Assembly: GCA_913056415.1 (NCBI GenBank)
Contig: CAJXNA010000105.1
Span: forward strand, 1-6,971
Origin: an uncultured Chloroflexota bacterium
Lineage (GTDB): Bacteria; Chloroflexota; Dehalococcoidia; SM23-28-2; RBG-16-64-32
Direction of reading: 5' to 3'
Length of the DNA: 6,971 nucleotides
Positions 1-6,537 of the stretch are shown here, in pieces; position 1 is the first letter of the stretch, and each line of letters starts with the position of its first letter. The notes below the pieces were generated by a model. The model was not told where the DNA came from and did not search any database. It saw nothing but the letters and a program-made list of their open reading frames with translations. The translations under genes and the position numbers were made by a program.

Positions 1-897
1 CCCTAGCTGTTCCGTCAGTGCCGTAGACTCCACGATGTCCGCGAACAGGATGACGGCCATCCCCTCCGGCAGCTCCGCCTTGGCTGCGGCCTCCTCGCCC
101 TCGCCCAGAAACTCGTCGATGGCCGTCAGTACCGGCTCCACGTCGTCCATGAATGGCAGGGGCGATTGTCCCTCCAGAAGAGCCAGGCGGGCATCCGGTA
201 TACGGGATGCAAGCTCTCTGGCCACGCCCACCTCAGGGAAGGCAGTCTCGCGACGGTGAAGCACCAACGTGGGCACCCTCACCTGCCCCAGCAGGTGCGT
301 CACATCGAACTCGTCTGCTGCGGTCGAGAGCGCCATCACTGCGTCAGGTGTGACGGACTCCCGCATGAATGCAGCTAAATTGCGCGCCTCTTCATCCTCT
401 GACCATCCCAGGATGCCACGTGCTACCGTCTCCGTGGCCATCTCCCAGTCTTTCGTGACCATCTCATCCAGTGCCTTGGCCCACGGTGGGTCGGAGGTCT
501 TGGCCCAGGTACACCACAGGACAAGGTGCGATACGCGCTGCGGGCGGCGGGCGGCGTAGGCGATGGCCACCGGCCCCGAGTGAAGAGGCGCGAACAGGGC
601 GAACCTCTCGAGGCTCAGGTGGTCCACGGCCGCCTCAAGGTCTAGCAGCCACGCGTCGAGGGAGTATTCGGCCACGTCCCGGTCCGAAAGCCCCTGTCCT
701 CTGGAGTCGTACCGGACCAGCTTCCTCTTCTCCGCCAGCCGCTGATACCAGTCTCGGTACTCGGGGATCTGCCACTCCAACTGGATGTGGCCGAACGGTA
801 TGTTCGGCATTATCACGAGCGGCACGCCTTCCCCTAGCGTTGAGCAGGCGATGCTTACCCCGTCGGTAGTCTGCGCGTACTGGATCTGCGGCTCCAT
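1..897 (-). CDS. Alpha/beta-hydrolase-fold protein fused to class III adenylate/guanylate cyclase (5' part, runs off left edge)
   Basis: This minus-strand frame is open for 299 codons from ATG at 897-895 to the window edge, so the C-terminus is missing. The start is well fixed: an in-frame TAG lies at 912-910 and no other start codon lies between, and AAGG sits 5 bases upstream of the ATG. Residues about 1-270 look like an alpha/beta-hydrolase fold (RYDSRGQGLSD at 62-72; AYAARRPQRVSHLVLW at 113-128; PTLVLHRR at 209-216; AIDEFL at 259-264). Residues 280-299 (MAVILFADIVESTALTEQLG) match the start of the class III cyclase catalytic domain, with D287 as the expected first metal-binding Asp. The hydrolase triad appears degenerate: Leu105 at the nucleophile position, Thr218 at the acid, Pro246 at the His. 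The domain is therefore more likely a sensor than an enzyme (inference). The product is likely a cytoplasmic signalling protein making a cyclic nucleotide; no signal peptide is seen. It is divergent from the gcv operon, with no visible functional link. Confidence 0.88.
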   Translation of the reverse strand, partial: MEPQIQYAQTTDGVSIACSTLGEGVPLVIMPNIPFGHIQLEWQIPEYRDWYQRLAEKRKLVRYDSRGQGLSDRDVAEYSLDAWLLDLEAAVDHLSLERFALFAPLHSGPVAIAYAARRPQRVSHLVLWCTWAKTSDPPWAKALDEMVTKDWEMATETVARGILGWSEDEEARNLAAFMRESVTPDAVMALSTAADEFDVTHLLGQVRVPTLVLHRRETAFPEVGVARELASRIPDARLALLEGQSPLPFMDDVEPVLTAIDEFLGEGEEAAAKAELPEGMAVILFADIVESTALTEQLG

Positions 898-1227
898 AGC
901 GGCCTTATTCTACGCCATAGATGCCCATCTGGATACGCTTCTGCGTGCCACCTTCCCCTCCCACCTCTGCCTTATTACGCCTACCATGGCCGTAGGGCCT
1001 GCTCCGCCCACCGCACCTTAACACCCCTATCGATTGGATGAAGGATGAACCAGAGCGGGAACCGAAGCCTTCCAGACGCTCAGCACGAATCCACGTGCCG
1101 TTACCCCCTTGACACCGCCATCCCCTTCCTAAGCGTGGCCACCGTCACCCAAAACAACCAAACTTCTCGGTCTGCTCGTTTGCACGATCTAACGCCGGCT
1201 ACCCTGAGCAGTCCGCGCGCCGTCTCG

Positions 1228-1256
1228 TTGACTGGCGATTGGCCGCGCGCTATCGT
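1228..1256 (+). promoter_or_regulatory. Candidate sigma-70-type promoter for the MBL-gcv operon
   Basis: A -35-like TTGACT (1228-1233) is followed after exactly 17 bases by a -10-like TATCGT (1251-1256). The boxes match the consensus at 5 of 6 and 4 of 6 positions. Transcription would start near 1263, leaving a leader of about 40 bases before ATG 1303. Other TTGAC matches at 1109 and 1261 lack a good -10 at the right distance. This is pattern matching only, in a GC-rich genome whose promoter consensus is unknown. Confidence 0.4.
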
Positions 1257-1267
1257 GAGCTTGACCC

Positions 1268-1279
1268 GCCGGCAGGCAG
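1268..1279. repeat. Partial copy of a GC-rich palindromic repeat
   Basis: The 12-mer GCCGGCAGGCAG here recurs exactly at 4280-4291, where it is the right part of a perfect 16-base palindrome inside gcvPA. Here only the right half is present. It sits in the operon leader, 2 bases before the AGGAGG. Chance recurrence in GC-rich DNA is possible. Confidence 0.35.
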
Positions 1280-1281
1280 AT

Positions 1282-1287
1282 AGGAGG
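1282..1287 (+). promoter_or_regulatory. Shine-Dalgarno sequence AGGAGG upstream of the MBL gene
   Basis: A consensus AGGAGG lies 15 bases before ATG 1303, further than the usual 5-10. No in-frame start codon lies between it and the ATG, and the protein downstream of 1303 begins like an MBL enzyme, so the long spacing is accepted. It supports 1303 over the far upstream ATG at 1045. Confidence 0.5.
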
Positions 1288-1302
1288 CAGACGCGCCGTC
1301 CC

Positions 1303-2163
1303 ATGGGTCATTGGCTGAGGCTGGGCGATCTCGAGCTGCTCGTGGTGAGCGATGGCGTCCTGCGCCAGGACGCCGGCGCCGTCTTCGGCCTCACCCCCCG
1401 CCTGATGTGGGAGCGCTACCTGCCGGAGCTGGACGATAAGTACCGCTTCCCCCTGGGCCTGAACTCCATGCTCGTCCGTGGTCAGGGGAAGACCGTGCTC
1501 GTGGAGACCGGCGTCGGCACCAAGACAGGCCGCACCCCCGGCGTTTCGGGCACGGACGAGAGCGGGTCGCTGCTCCGTAACCTGCAGCGCGAAGGCATCC
1601 GGCCCGAGGACGTGGACATCGTCGTCAACACCCACCTCCACTTCGATCACGCCGGCGGCAACACCCTGATCTCCGATGGCAAGCCGGTCCCCGCTTTCCC
1701 CCGCGCCCGCTACCTCATCCCGAAGGGCGAGTGGCAGGTCGCCGCCAGCCCCAACGAGCGCACCCGCGCCACCTACCTCGCCGAGAACTTCGAGCCCCTT
1801 GAAGACGCCCGCCAGGTCGAGCTTGTTGAAGGCGAGGTGGAGATTATCAGAGGGGTGTGTCTGCTGCCCGCGCCCGGCCACACCGCCGACCACTGCATCG
1901 TGGAGCTCGACTCAGGCGGCGAGCTCGCCCTCTACGTTGGGGAGCTCGCCCAGCACCCCGTAATGCTGGAGCGCATCGCCTGGATCTCCGCCTTCGACGT
2001 CCTCCCCCTGGTGTCGTTGGAGACGAAGAAGCGCGTCATCGAGCGGGCGCTGGAGCGGCGGTCGCTCATCGTCTCCGTGCACGCGCCCTACCCGGGCCTG
2101 GGACGCCTGCGCCTGGAGGATGGTAAACGCAGATGGGAACCGCTGGACGGGCAGGGACGATGA
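1303..2163 (+). CDS. MBL-fold metallo-hydrolase (metallo-beta-lactamase superfamily)
   Basis: The product is 286 residues, a normal length for a single-domain MBL hydrolase. The signature is THLHFDHAGG (residues 110-119), with metal ligands H111, H113, D115 and H116. H193 lies in PAPGHTADH and H260 in SVHAPYPGLG. The bridging ligand, usually Asp in a GD pair, appears to be Glu214 (YVGELAQHP). The stretch GLNSMLVRGQGKTVLVETG (52-70) is the typical substrate-pocket strand region. The overall pattern resembles lactonase, glyoxalase II and arylsulfatase-like members, but the substrate cannot be named. No signal peptide is seen, so it is probably cytoplasmic. I chose ATG 1303 because family-like sequence begins there; an ATG at 1045 would add 86 unrelated residues. 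The TGA overlaps the gcvT ATG (ATGA at 2160-2163), so it is the first gene of the gcv transcript and probably translationally coupled to it. Confidence 0.87.
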   Translation: MGHWLRLGDLELLVVSDGVLRQDAGAVFGLTPRLMWERYLPELDDKYRFPLGLNSMLVRGQGKTVLVETGVGTKTGRTPGVSGTDESGSLLRNLQREGIRPEDVDIVVNTHLHFDHAGGNTLISDGKPVPAFPRARYLIPKGEWQVAASPNERTRATYLAENFEPLEDARQVELVEGEVEIIRGVCLLPAPGHTADHCIVELDSGGELALYVGELAQHPVMLERIAWISAFDVLPLVSLETKKRVIERALERRSLIVSVHAPYPGLGRLRLEDGKRRWEPLDGQGR

Positions 2164-3290
2164 CCGACCAGCCCGCCGCCGGTACCCTGCGCCGCACCTC
2201 CCTTCACGACGAGCACCTGCTCCTGGGCGCCCGCATGGTCCCCTTCGCCGGCTGGGAGATGCCTGTCCAGTACGCCGGCATCATCGAGGAGCATCAAGCG
2301 GTGCGGCGGGCCGCCGGCATGTTCGACGTCTCCCACATGGGCCGCTTCGAGCTCATCGGTCCGGAGGCCGCCGCCCTCCTCCGCTACGTCTGCACCTACG
2401 ACATGACCCGCCTCTCGCCCGCCCGCGGCCACTACGCCGTCGCCTGCCGCCCCGACGGCGGCATCATGGACGACGTCTACGTCTACTGCCTCGCGGAAGA
2501 CCGTTATCTGCTCGTGGCCAACGCCTCCAACGCCGGCAAGATCCGCGGCTGGCTCCGCCAGCACGGTCGCCGCTTCCGGGTGGAGATCTCCGACCGCCAC
2601 ACCTCCACCTGCATGATCGCCGTGCAGGGGCCCCAGGCGCTGGAGCGACTCGCCCGCGTGTTGGAGCCCGATTTCATCAAACCCCTGAAGCCGCGCGCCT
2701 GCGGCGAGATAGAGTGGGAGAACGCCTTCGTCTTCGCCTCGCGCACCGGCTACACGGGAGAGGACGGATTGGAGCTCGTCTCTTCGGCGGCCGCCGGCCC
2801 CCGCCTCTGGCGGGCCCTCTTGGACGCGGAAGTGCTCCCCTGCGGCCTCGGCGCCCGCGATACCCTGCGCCTGGAGGCGTCACTCCTCCTCTACGGTAAC
2901 GACATGGACGAGACGGTGAACCCGATTGAGGTGGGGTTGGGCTGGGTCGTGACCACGGACGACGGCGCCGACTTCCTCGGACGTGAGGCGCTCCTGCGCG
3001 CCCGCGAGAGCCAACTTCAGCGTACGCTCGTCTGCCTGAAAGCCCAGGAGCGAGGCATAATGCGGCCGGGCTGCTCCATCTTGCGTTCCGGGCGGCAGGT
3101 AGGTAAAGTCACCAGCGGTAGCCACTCGCCGACCCTGGGCGGGAGCATCGCCATGGGCTTCGTACCACCGGAGTTGGCGGCGGAAGGAACGGAGCTGATC
3201 GTGGACATCCGCGGCAAGCCCCTTCCGGTGCGGGTGGTGCCTCGTCCGTTCTACAAGCGCCCTCGGGCCGCAGAGGAAAGGAACGCTTAG
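2160..3290 (+). CDS. gcvT: Glycine cleavage system T-protein (aminomethyltransferase)
   Basis: GcvT takes the aminomethyl group from lipoyl-GcvH and transfers the one-carbon unit to tetrahydrofolate, giving 5,10-methylene-THF and ammonia. The product is 376 residues, the usual size. Family motifs appear in order: FAGWEMPVQY (29-38), GMFDVSHMGR (53-62), GGIMDDVYVY (100-109, with the conserved Asp pair that includes the catalytic Asp), NASNAGKI (121-128), RTGYTGEDGLEL (195-206, folate-pocket region), GLGARDTLRLEA (229-240), YGNDMDETVNPIEVGLGWVV (245-264) and SGSHSPTLGGSIAMGFV (319-335) in the C-terminal barrel. The start at 2160 overlaps the MBL stop codon (ATGA); an ATG at 2133 in the same frame would add only nine non-family residues. 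The TAG stop is followed without a gap by gcvH in the same frame. No defects are seen. Confidence 0.97.
   Translation: MTDQPAAGTLRRTSLHDEHLLLGARMVPFAGWEMPVQYAGIIEEHQAVRRAAGMFDVSHMGRFELIGPEAAALLRYVCTYDMTRLSPARGHYAVACRPDGGIMDDVYVYCLAEDRYLLVANASNAGKIRGWLRQHGRRFRVEISDRHTSTCMIAVQGPQALERLARVLEPDFIKPLKPRACGEIEWENAFVFASRTGYTGEDGLELVSSAAAGPRLWRALLDAEVLPCGLGARDTLRLEASLLLYGNDMDETVNPIEVGLGWVVTTDDGADFLGREALLRARESQLQRTLVCLKAQERGIMRPGCSILRSGRQVGKVTSGSHSPTLGGSIAMGFVPPELAAEGTELIVDIRGKPLPVRVVPRPFYKRPRAAEERNA
3278..3282 (+). promoter_or_regulatory. Shine-Dalgarno AAGGA deciding the TTG start of gcvH
   Basis: AAGGA lies inside the last codons of gcvT, 8 bases before TTG 3291. Together with the absence of any ATG or GTG between the gcvT stop and the conserved GcvH core, it fixes the unusual TTG start. 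Confidence 0.6.
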
Positions 3291-3680
3291 TTGGTCATAC
3301 CCCCTGACCTCCGCTACACGAACGAACACGAGTGGGTACGCGTGGATGACGGGATCGGCACAGTGGGCATCACCGACTACGCCCAGGATCAGTTGGGAGA
3401 TGTCGTCTACGTGGACCTGCCGTCGCCCGGCAAGCAGCTCTCCCAGCTCGCCGTATTCGGGGAGATCGAGTCCGTCAAGGCCGTGTCCGAGCTGTACGCT
3501 CCCGTTAGCGGCGAGGTGGTCGAATCGAACGGGGCCCTCGCCGACAAGCCGGAGCTGATCAACGACTCGCCCTACGGCGAAGGCTGGCTTATGAAGCTGC
3601 GCCTGGCCGACGAGGGCGAGATCGAGAAGCTCCTCACCGCCGAACAGTACAGCGACTTCATCGAGCGGGAGGCCGAATGA
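3291..3680 (+). CDS. gcvH: Glycine cleavage system H-protein (lipoyl carrier)
   Basis: GcvH shuttles the aminomethyl intermediate between the P-, T- and L-proteins on a lipoylated lysine. The product is 129 residues, the usual length. The N-terminal RYTNEHEWV (8-16) and GITDYAQDQLGDVVYVDLP (26-44) are diagnostic. The lipoylation motif is FGEIESVKAVSELYAPVSG (56-74), with K63 as the modified lysine. The C-terminal GEGWLMKLRL is also typical. The start is TTG at 3291, directly after the gcvT TAG; no other start codon lies between that stop and the conserved core. AAGGA at 3278-3282, 8 bases upstream, supports it. The stop overlaps the gcvPA start (ATGA at 3677-3680). Lipoate synthesis or attachment genes are not in the window. 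Confidence 0.97.
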   Translation: MVIPPDLRYTNEHEWVRVDDGIGTVGITDYAQDQLGDVVYVDLPSPGKQLSQLAVFGEIESVKAVSELYAPVSGEVVESNGALADKPELINDSPYGEGWLMKLRLADEGEIEKLLTAEQYSDFIEREAE

Positions 3681-5032
3681 CCTCCCCCCACCCCTACATC
3701 CCCAACACCGACGAAGACCGTCGCGCCATGCTCGACGCCGCCGGCGTCGCTACCGCCGACGAGCTGTTCGCCGACATCCCGCCGGAGCTGCGCATCGACG
3801 GCCTCGATCTTCCTCCGGCGCTATCGGAGCAGGATCTGATGCGGGAGATGACCGCCCTGGCCGCCCGCAACCAGGTCCCCGGCAACGGACAGGCAGGCGA
3901 CTCCGCCTCCGGCGGATGCTTCCTGGGCGCCGGCGCCTATCGCCACTTCATCCCCAGCGTCGTCGGCCACGTCATAAGCCGCTCCGAGTTCTACTCCGCC
4001 TACACCCCCTACCAGCCCGAGATCAGCCAGGGCACCCTGCAGACGATGTTCGAGCTCCAGTCCATGACCTGCGAGCTGACCGGCATGGACGCGGCCAACG
4101 CCGGCATGTACGACGGCGCCAGCGCCCTCGCCGAGGCCTGCCTCATGGCCTGCAACGTCACCGGCCGCAGCCGCATCGCCGTCCTGGACAGCGTCCACCC
4201 GGCCTACGCCGACGTAGTGCGCACCTACGCCCGCGGCCGTGACCTGGCGGTGGACGTGGTGTCGGACAGCGCCGTGCCTGCCGGCAGGCAGGGCATCAGC
4301 CAGGAGCACGCCTGCCTGGCCGTCCAGCACCCCAACTTCTTCGGCTGCCTGGAGGACGTTTGGCAGCGGGAGGCGGCCGCCCACGCCGCCGGCGCTCTCC
4401 TAATCGCCGTGACCGACCCGATCTCGCTGGGGCTGCTGGCGCCGCCCGGCGACTACGGCGCCGACATCGCCGTCGCCGAGGGGCAGAGCCTGGGCTGGCC
4501 GGTCACCTTCGGCGGGCCCTACCTGGGGCTGTTCGCCTGCCGCCAGCAGTACCTGCGCCGGATGCCCGGCCGCATCGTCGGCCGCACCAGCGACCTGGAC
4601 GGCCGCACCGGATACGTCCTCACCCTTCAGACGCGAGAGCAGCACATCCGGCGCGAGCGCGCCACCTCCAACATCTGCACCAGCCAGCAGCTTGTAGGGC
4701 TCGCCGCCGCCGTATACCTGGCCGCGGTAGGCAAGCACGGCCTGCGCCGCATCGCCGAGACCTGCTACCACCGGGCGCACTACGCGGCGGAGCGCATCGC
4801 CGACCTGCCCGGCTACTCGCTCGCATTTGAGGCGCCTTTCTTCAAGGAGTTCACCGTCCGATGCCCCCGCCCCGTCCCGCAGATACAGGCGCGGCTCCAG
4901 GAGCGGGGGATCATCGGCGGCCTGGACGTCAGCGACCGTGTCGAGAACGGGATGCTCCTCTGCGTCACGGAGGTGAACACCCGAGAAGAGATCGACCGCT
5001 TGGTGGAAGCGCTGGCGGAGGCGGCGCAATGA
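3677..5032 (+). CDS. gcvPA: Glycine dehydrogenase (decarboxylating) subunit 1, P-protein N-terminal half
   Basis: GcvPA is the N-terminal half of the split PLP-dependent glycine decarboxylase and pairs with GcvPB. The product is 451 residues, normal for the family. Diagnostic stretches are FLGAGAYRHFIPSVV (82-96), AYTPYQPEISQGTLQTMFE (108-126), GMYDGASALAEA (143-154), VQHPNFFGCLEDV (216-228), DIAVAEGQSLGWPVTFGGPYLG (263-284), MPGRIVGRT (296-304) and TLQTREQHIRRERATSNICT (316-335). Its ATG overlaps the gcvH TGA, and GGGAGG at 3667-3672 is the Shine-Dalgarno sequence. Its TGA overlaps the gcvPB ATG. Residues 66-81, between LAARN and FLGAG, are longer than I recall for the family by about ten residues and are encoded by a hairpin-bearing stretch. 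A 16-base palindrome encodes part of VPAGRQG at 200-206. Both lie at likely surface loops and keep the frame, so the gene looks functional. Confidence 0.96.
   Translation: MTSPHPYIPNTDEDRRAMLDAAGVATADELFADIPPELRIDGLDLPPALSEQDLMREMTALAARNQVPGNGQAGDSASGGCFLGAGAYRHFIPSVVGHVISRSEFYSAYTPYQPEISQGTLQTMFELQSMTCELTGMDAANAGMYDGASALAEACLMACNVTGRSRIAVLDSVHPAYADVVRTYARGRDLAVDVVSDSAVPAGRQGISQEHACLAVQHPNFFGCLEDVWQREAAAHAAGALLIAVTDPISLGLLAPPGDYGADIAVAEGQSLGWPVTFGGPYLGLFACRQQYLRRMPGRIVGRTSDLDGRTGYVLTLQTREQHIRRERATSNICTSQQLVGLAAAVYLAAVGKHGLRRIAETCYHRAHYAAERIADLPGYSLAFEAPFFKEFTVRCPRPVPQIQARLQERGIIGGLDVSDRVENGMLLCVTEVNTREEIDRLVEALAEAAQ
3887..3916. repeat. Hairpin-bearing insertion-like stretch inside gcvPA
   Basis: TCCGCC (3902-3907), TCC, GGCGGA (3911-3916) form a 6-base inverted repeat with a 3-base loop. 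The same arms with an AAA loop occur at 6600-6614 in the intergenic repeat. The stretch encodes GQAGDSASGG (residues 71-80), within a segment that seems longer than usual for GcvPA. CAGGCAGG at 3890-3897 also resembles the flank of the palindrome at 4275-4290. I infer a small in-frame palindromic element. Confidence 0.45.
4275..4290. repeat. Perfect 16-base palindrome inside gcvPA
   Basis: TGCCTGCCGGCAGGCA is its own reverse complement. It covers codons 200-205 of gcvPA (within VPAGRQG) in a region that is variable between GcvPA proteins. The segment between the flanking conserved motifs is not obviously longer than in other GcvPA proteins, so it may replace rather than extend the loop. A 12-base part (4280-4291) recurs at 1268-1279 in the operon leader. 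Confidence 0.55.
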
Positions 5033-6537
5033 CCACCGCCGAGCGAAGCAAGACTAACCCGAAAGCGATGGACATCGGCGCCCGCCTCACGTTCGACCTG
5101 AGCCGGCCGGGGCGCAAAGGCGTGCTGCTGCCGGAGCCGGACGTGCCGCCGGCGGCGCTGCCGGACGCCCGCTTCCTGCGCTCGGAGCTCAACCTGCCGG
5201 AGCTATCGCAGAACCAGGTGGTCCGCTACTTCCTGGGGCTGAGCAAGCTCAACTACAGCCTGGACACCGGCTTCTACCCCCTCGGCTCCTGCACCATGAA
5301 GTACAACCCAACCGTCAACGAGGACATCGGCCGCCTGCCCGGCTTCGCCCTCGCTCACCCCCTCCAGCCGGAGGCCACCGTCCAGGGCGCGCTGGCCGTC
5401 CTCCACCAGCTCCAGCAGGCCCTCGCCGCCATCACCGGCATGGACGCCGTCGCCCTGACCCCCGCCGCGGGCGCGCAAGGAGAGCTGTGCGGTATCCTCA
5501 TGATCAAGGCCTTCCTGGAGGATCACCCTGACCAAGTCGGGGCCCGGCGCAAGGTGCTCATCCCGGACTCCGCCCACGGTACGAACCCGGCCACCGCCGC
5601 CATGTGCGGCTTTCAGGTCGTCACCATCCCCTCCGACCGCGATGGCAACACAGACATGGCGGCCCTGGAGTCCGCCCTGGACAACGGCGTCGCGGCGATG
5701 ATGCTCACCCTGCCCTCGACCCTTGGCCTGTTCGATCCCAACATCGAGCGAATCGCCCAGACGCTGCACCGGCACGGCGCCCTCCTCTACGGCGACGGCG
5801 CCAACCAGAACGCCTTCCTGGGCCGCGCCCGCTTCGGCGATATGGGGTTCGACGTGGTGCACCTGAACCTGCACAAGACGTTCTCCACACCCCACGGCGG
5901 TGGCGGCCCCGGCGCCGGCCCCGTCTGCGTCAAGGCCAAGCTGGCGCCCTACCTGCCAGCGCCGGTGGTGGAGACGGACGGAGAGTCGTACAGCCTGGCC
6001 GCGCCGGAGCGCAGCATCGGCAAGACGATGGCCTTTCACGGCAACTTCGGTGTACTGGTCCGCGCTCTCACCTACATCCGCTCACTGGGCGCCGAAGGGC
6101 TGCGCGCCATCAGCGATAACGCCGTGATCAACGCCAACTACGTCCTCACCCGCCTGCGCCGCGCTTATCATCTTCCCTACGATCGCCGCTGCATGCACGA
6201 GGTCGTGTTCTCCCCGCCCAAGGCGGGCCGGCGGGCGAAAGGGGCGAAGACCCTGGACATCGCCAAGCGGCTCATCGACTACGGCTTCCACCCGCCCACC
6301 ATCTACTTCCCGCTAATCGTCGACGAGGCGCTGATGGTGGAGCCCACAGAGTCTGAGGCGAAGGAAGCGCTGGACGCCTTCTGCGAGGCGATGCTGGCGA
6401 TCGCCCGCGAGGCGGAGGAGGAACCGGAGCTGCTGCGCGGCGCCCCCCACGACGCCCCCCTGCGCCGCCTCGACGAGGCCGCCGCCGCCCGCAAGCCCTA
6501 CCTGCGCTGGCGGCCACCCGGACAAGGAGGAAGGTGA
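5029..6537 (+). CDS. gcvPB: Glycine dehydrogenase (decarboxylating) subunit 2, P-protein C-terminal half
   Basis: GcvPB is the PLP-binding half of the split P-protein. With GcvPA it decarboxylates glycine and loads the aminomethyl group onto lipoyl-GcvH. The product is 502 residues, in the normal range. Motifs are LNYSLDTGFYPLGSCTMKYNP (74-94), LTPAAGAQGELCGILMIKAF (143-162), IPDSAHGTNPATA (178-190), GDGANQNAFLG (255-265), VVHLNLHKTFSTPHGGGGPG (276-295, with K283 as the PLP lysine next to H282), MAFHGNFGVLVRALTYIR (334-351) and MVEPTESE (436-443). ATG 5029 overlaps the gcvPA stop (ATGA); the same frame is open upstream into gcvPA, but starts there would add non-family residues. The C-terminus after YLRWR is a short Pro/Gly-rich tail whose last codons form a strong Shine-Dalgarno sequence. 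No key residue is missing. Confidence 0.97.
   Translation: MTTAERSKTNPKAMDIGARLTFDLSRPGRKGVLLPEPDVPPAALPDARFLRSELNLPELSQNQVVRYFLGLSKLNYSLDTGFYPLGSCTMKYNPTVNEDIGRLPGFALAHPLQPEATVQGALAVLHQLQQALAAITGMDAVALTPAAGAQGELCGILMIKAFLEDHPDQVGARRKVLIPDSAHGTNPATAAMCGFQVVTIPSDRDGNTDMAALESALDNGVAAMMLTLPSTLGLFDPNIERIAQTLHRHGALLYGDGANQNAFLGRARFGDMGFDVVHLNLHKTFSTPHGGGGPGAGPVCVKAKLAPYLPAPVVETDGESYSLAAPERSIGKTMAFHGNFGVLVRALTYIRSLGAEGLRAISDNAVINANYVLTRLRRAYHLPYDRRCMHEVVFSPPKAGRRAKGAKTLDIAKRLIDYGFHPPTIYFPLIVDEALMVEPTESEAKEALDAFCEAMLAIAREAEEEPELLRGAPHDAPLRRLDEAAAARKPYLRWRPPGQGGR

Larger units (their letters stand above)
898..1302. other. Divergent intergenic region
   Basis: These 405 bases separate the left-facing cyclase gene from the right-facing MBL/gcv operon. 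The MBL frame is open upstream to ATG 1045, but the 86 residues this would add are rich in Ser, Thr and Arg and resemble no part of an MBL enzyme, so I treat the stretch as non-coding leader. I see a candidate promoter at 1228-1256, an AGGAGG at 1282-1287 and a partial copy of a palindromic repeat at 1268-1279. I find no tRNA, no CRISPR, no strong terminator hairpin and no glycine-riboswitch pattern. Confidence 0.6.

Noticed and set aside
898..935. TAGAAT at 912-907 (minus strand) as a -10 box for the cyclase gene
   Set aside because: No -35-like sequence lies at the right distance, and transcription would start almost at the ATG, leaving no room for the AAGG ribosome site.
1038..1112. Small plus-strand ORF of 24 codons from ATG 1038
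   Set aside because: It is charged, low-complexity, without a recognised motif, and overlaps nothing that would explain translation.
1045..1302. 86-residue N-terminal extension of the MBL gene from ATG 1045
   Set aside because: The added residues show no MBL-like pattern and are rich in Ser, Thr and Arg. The family-like sequence begins at 1303, behind AGGAGG.
898..1302. Glycine riboswitch upstream of the gcv operon
   Set aside because: I looked for the paired aptamer pattern usual before gcv operons and found no convincing conserved core or tandem stems. A covariance-model search for the glycine riboswitch would settle it.
1189..1893. Long minus-strand ORF over the 5' part of the MBL gene
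   Set aside because: It is an antisense shadow of a GC-rich gene with repetitive Gly/Ala/Val composition and no motif; the plus strand carries clear MBL motifs.
2088..2600. Minus-strand ORF of 170 codons opposite gcvT
   Set aside because: It lies antisense to the strongly conserved GcvT coding sequence and has shadow-type composition with no family motif.
4861..5028. Upstream extension of gcvPB into gcvPA from ATG 4861
   Set aside because: The 56 added residues are an out-of-frame reading of the gcvPA 3' end. The ATGA overlap at 5029 gives a normal GcvPB N-terminus.
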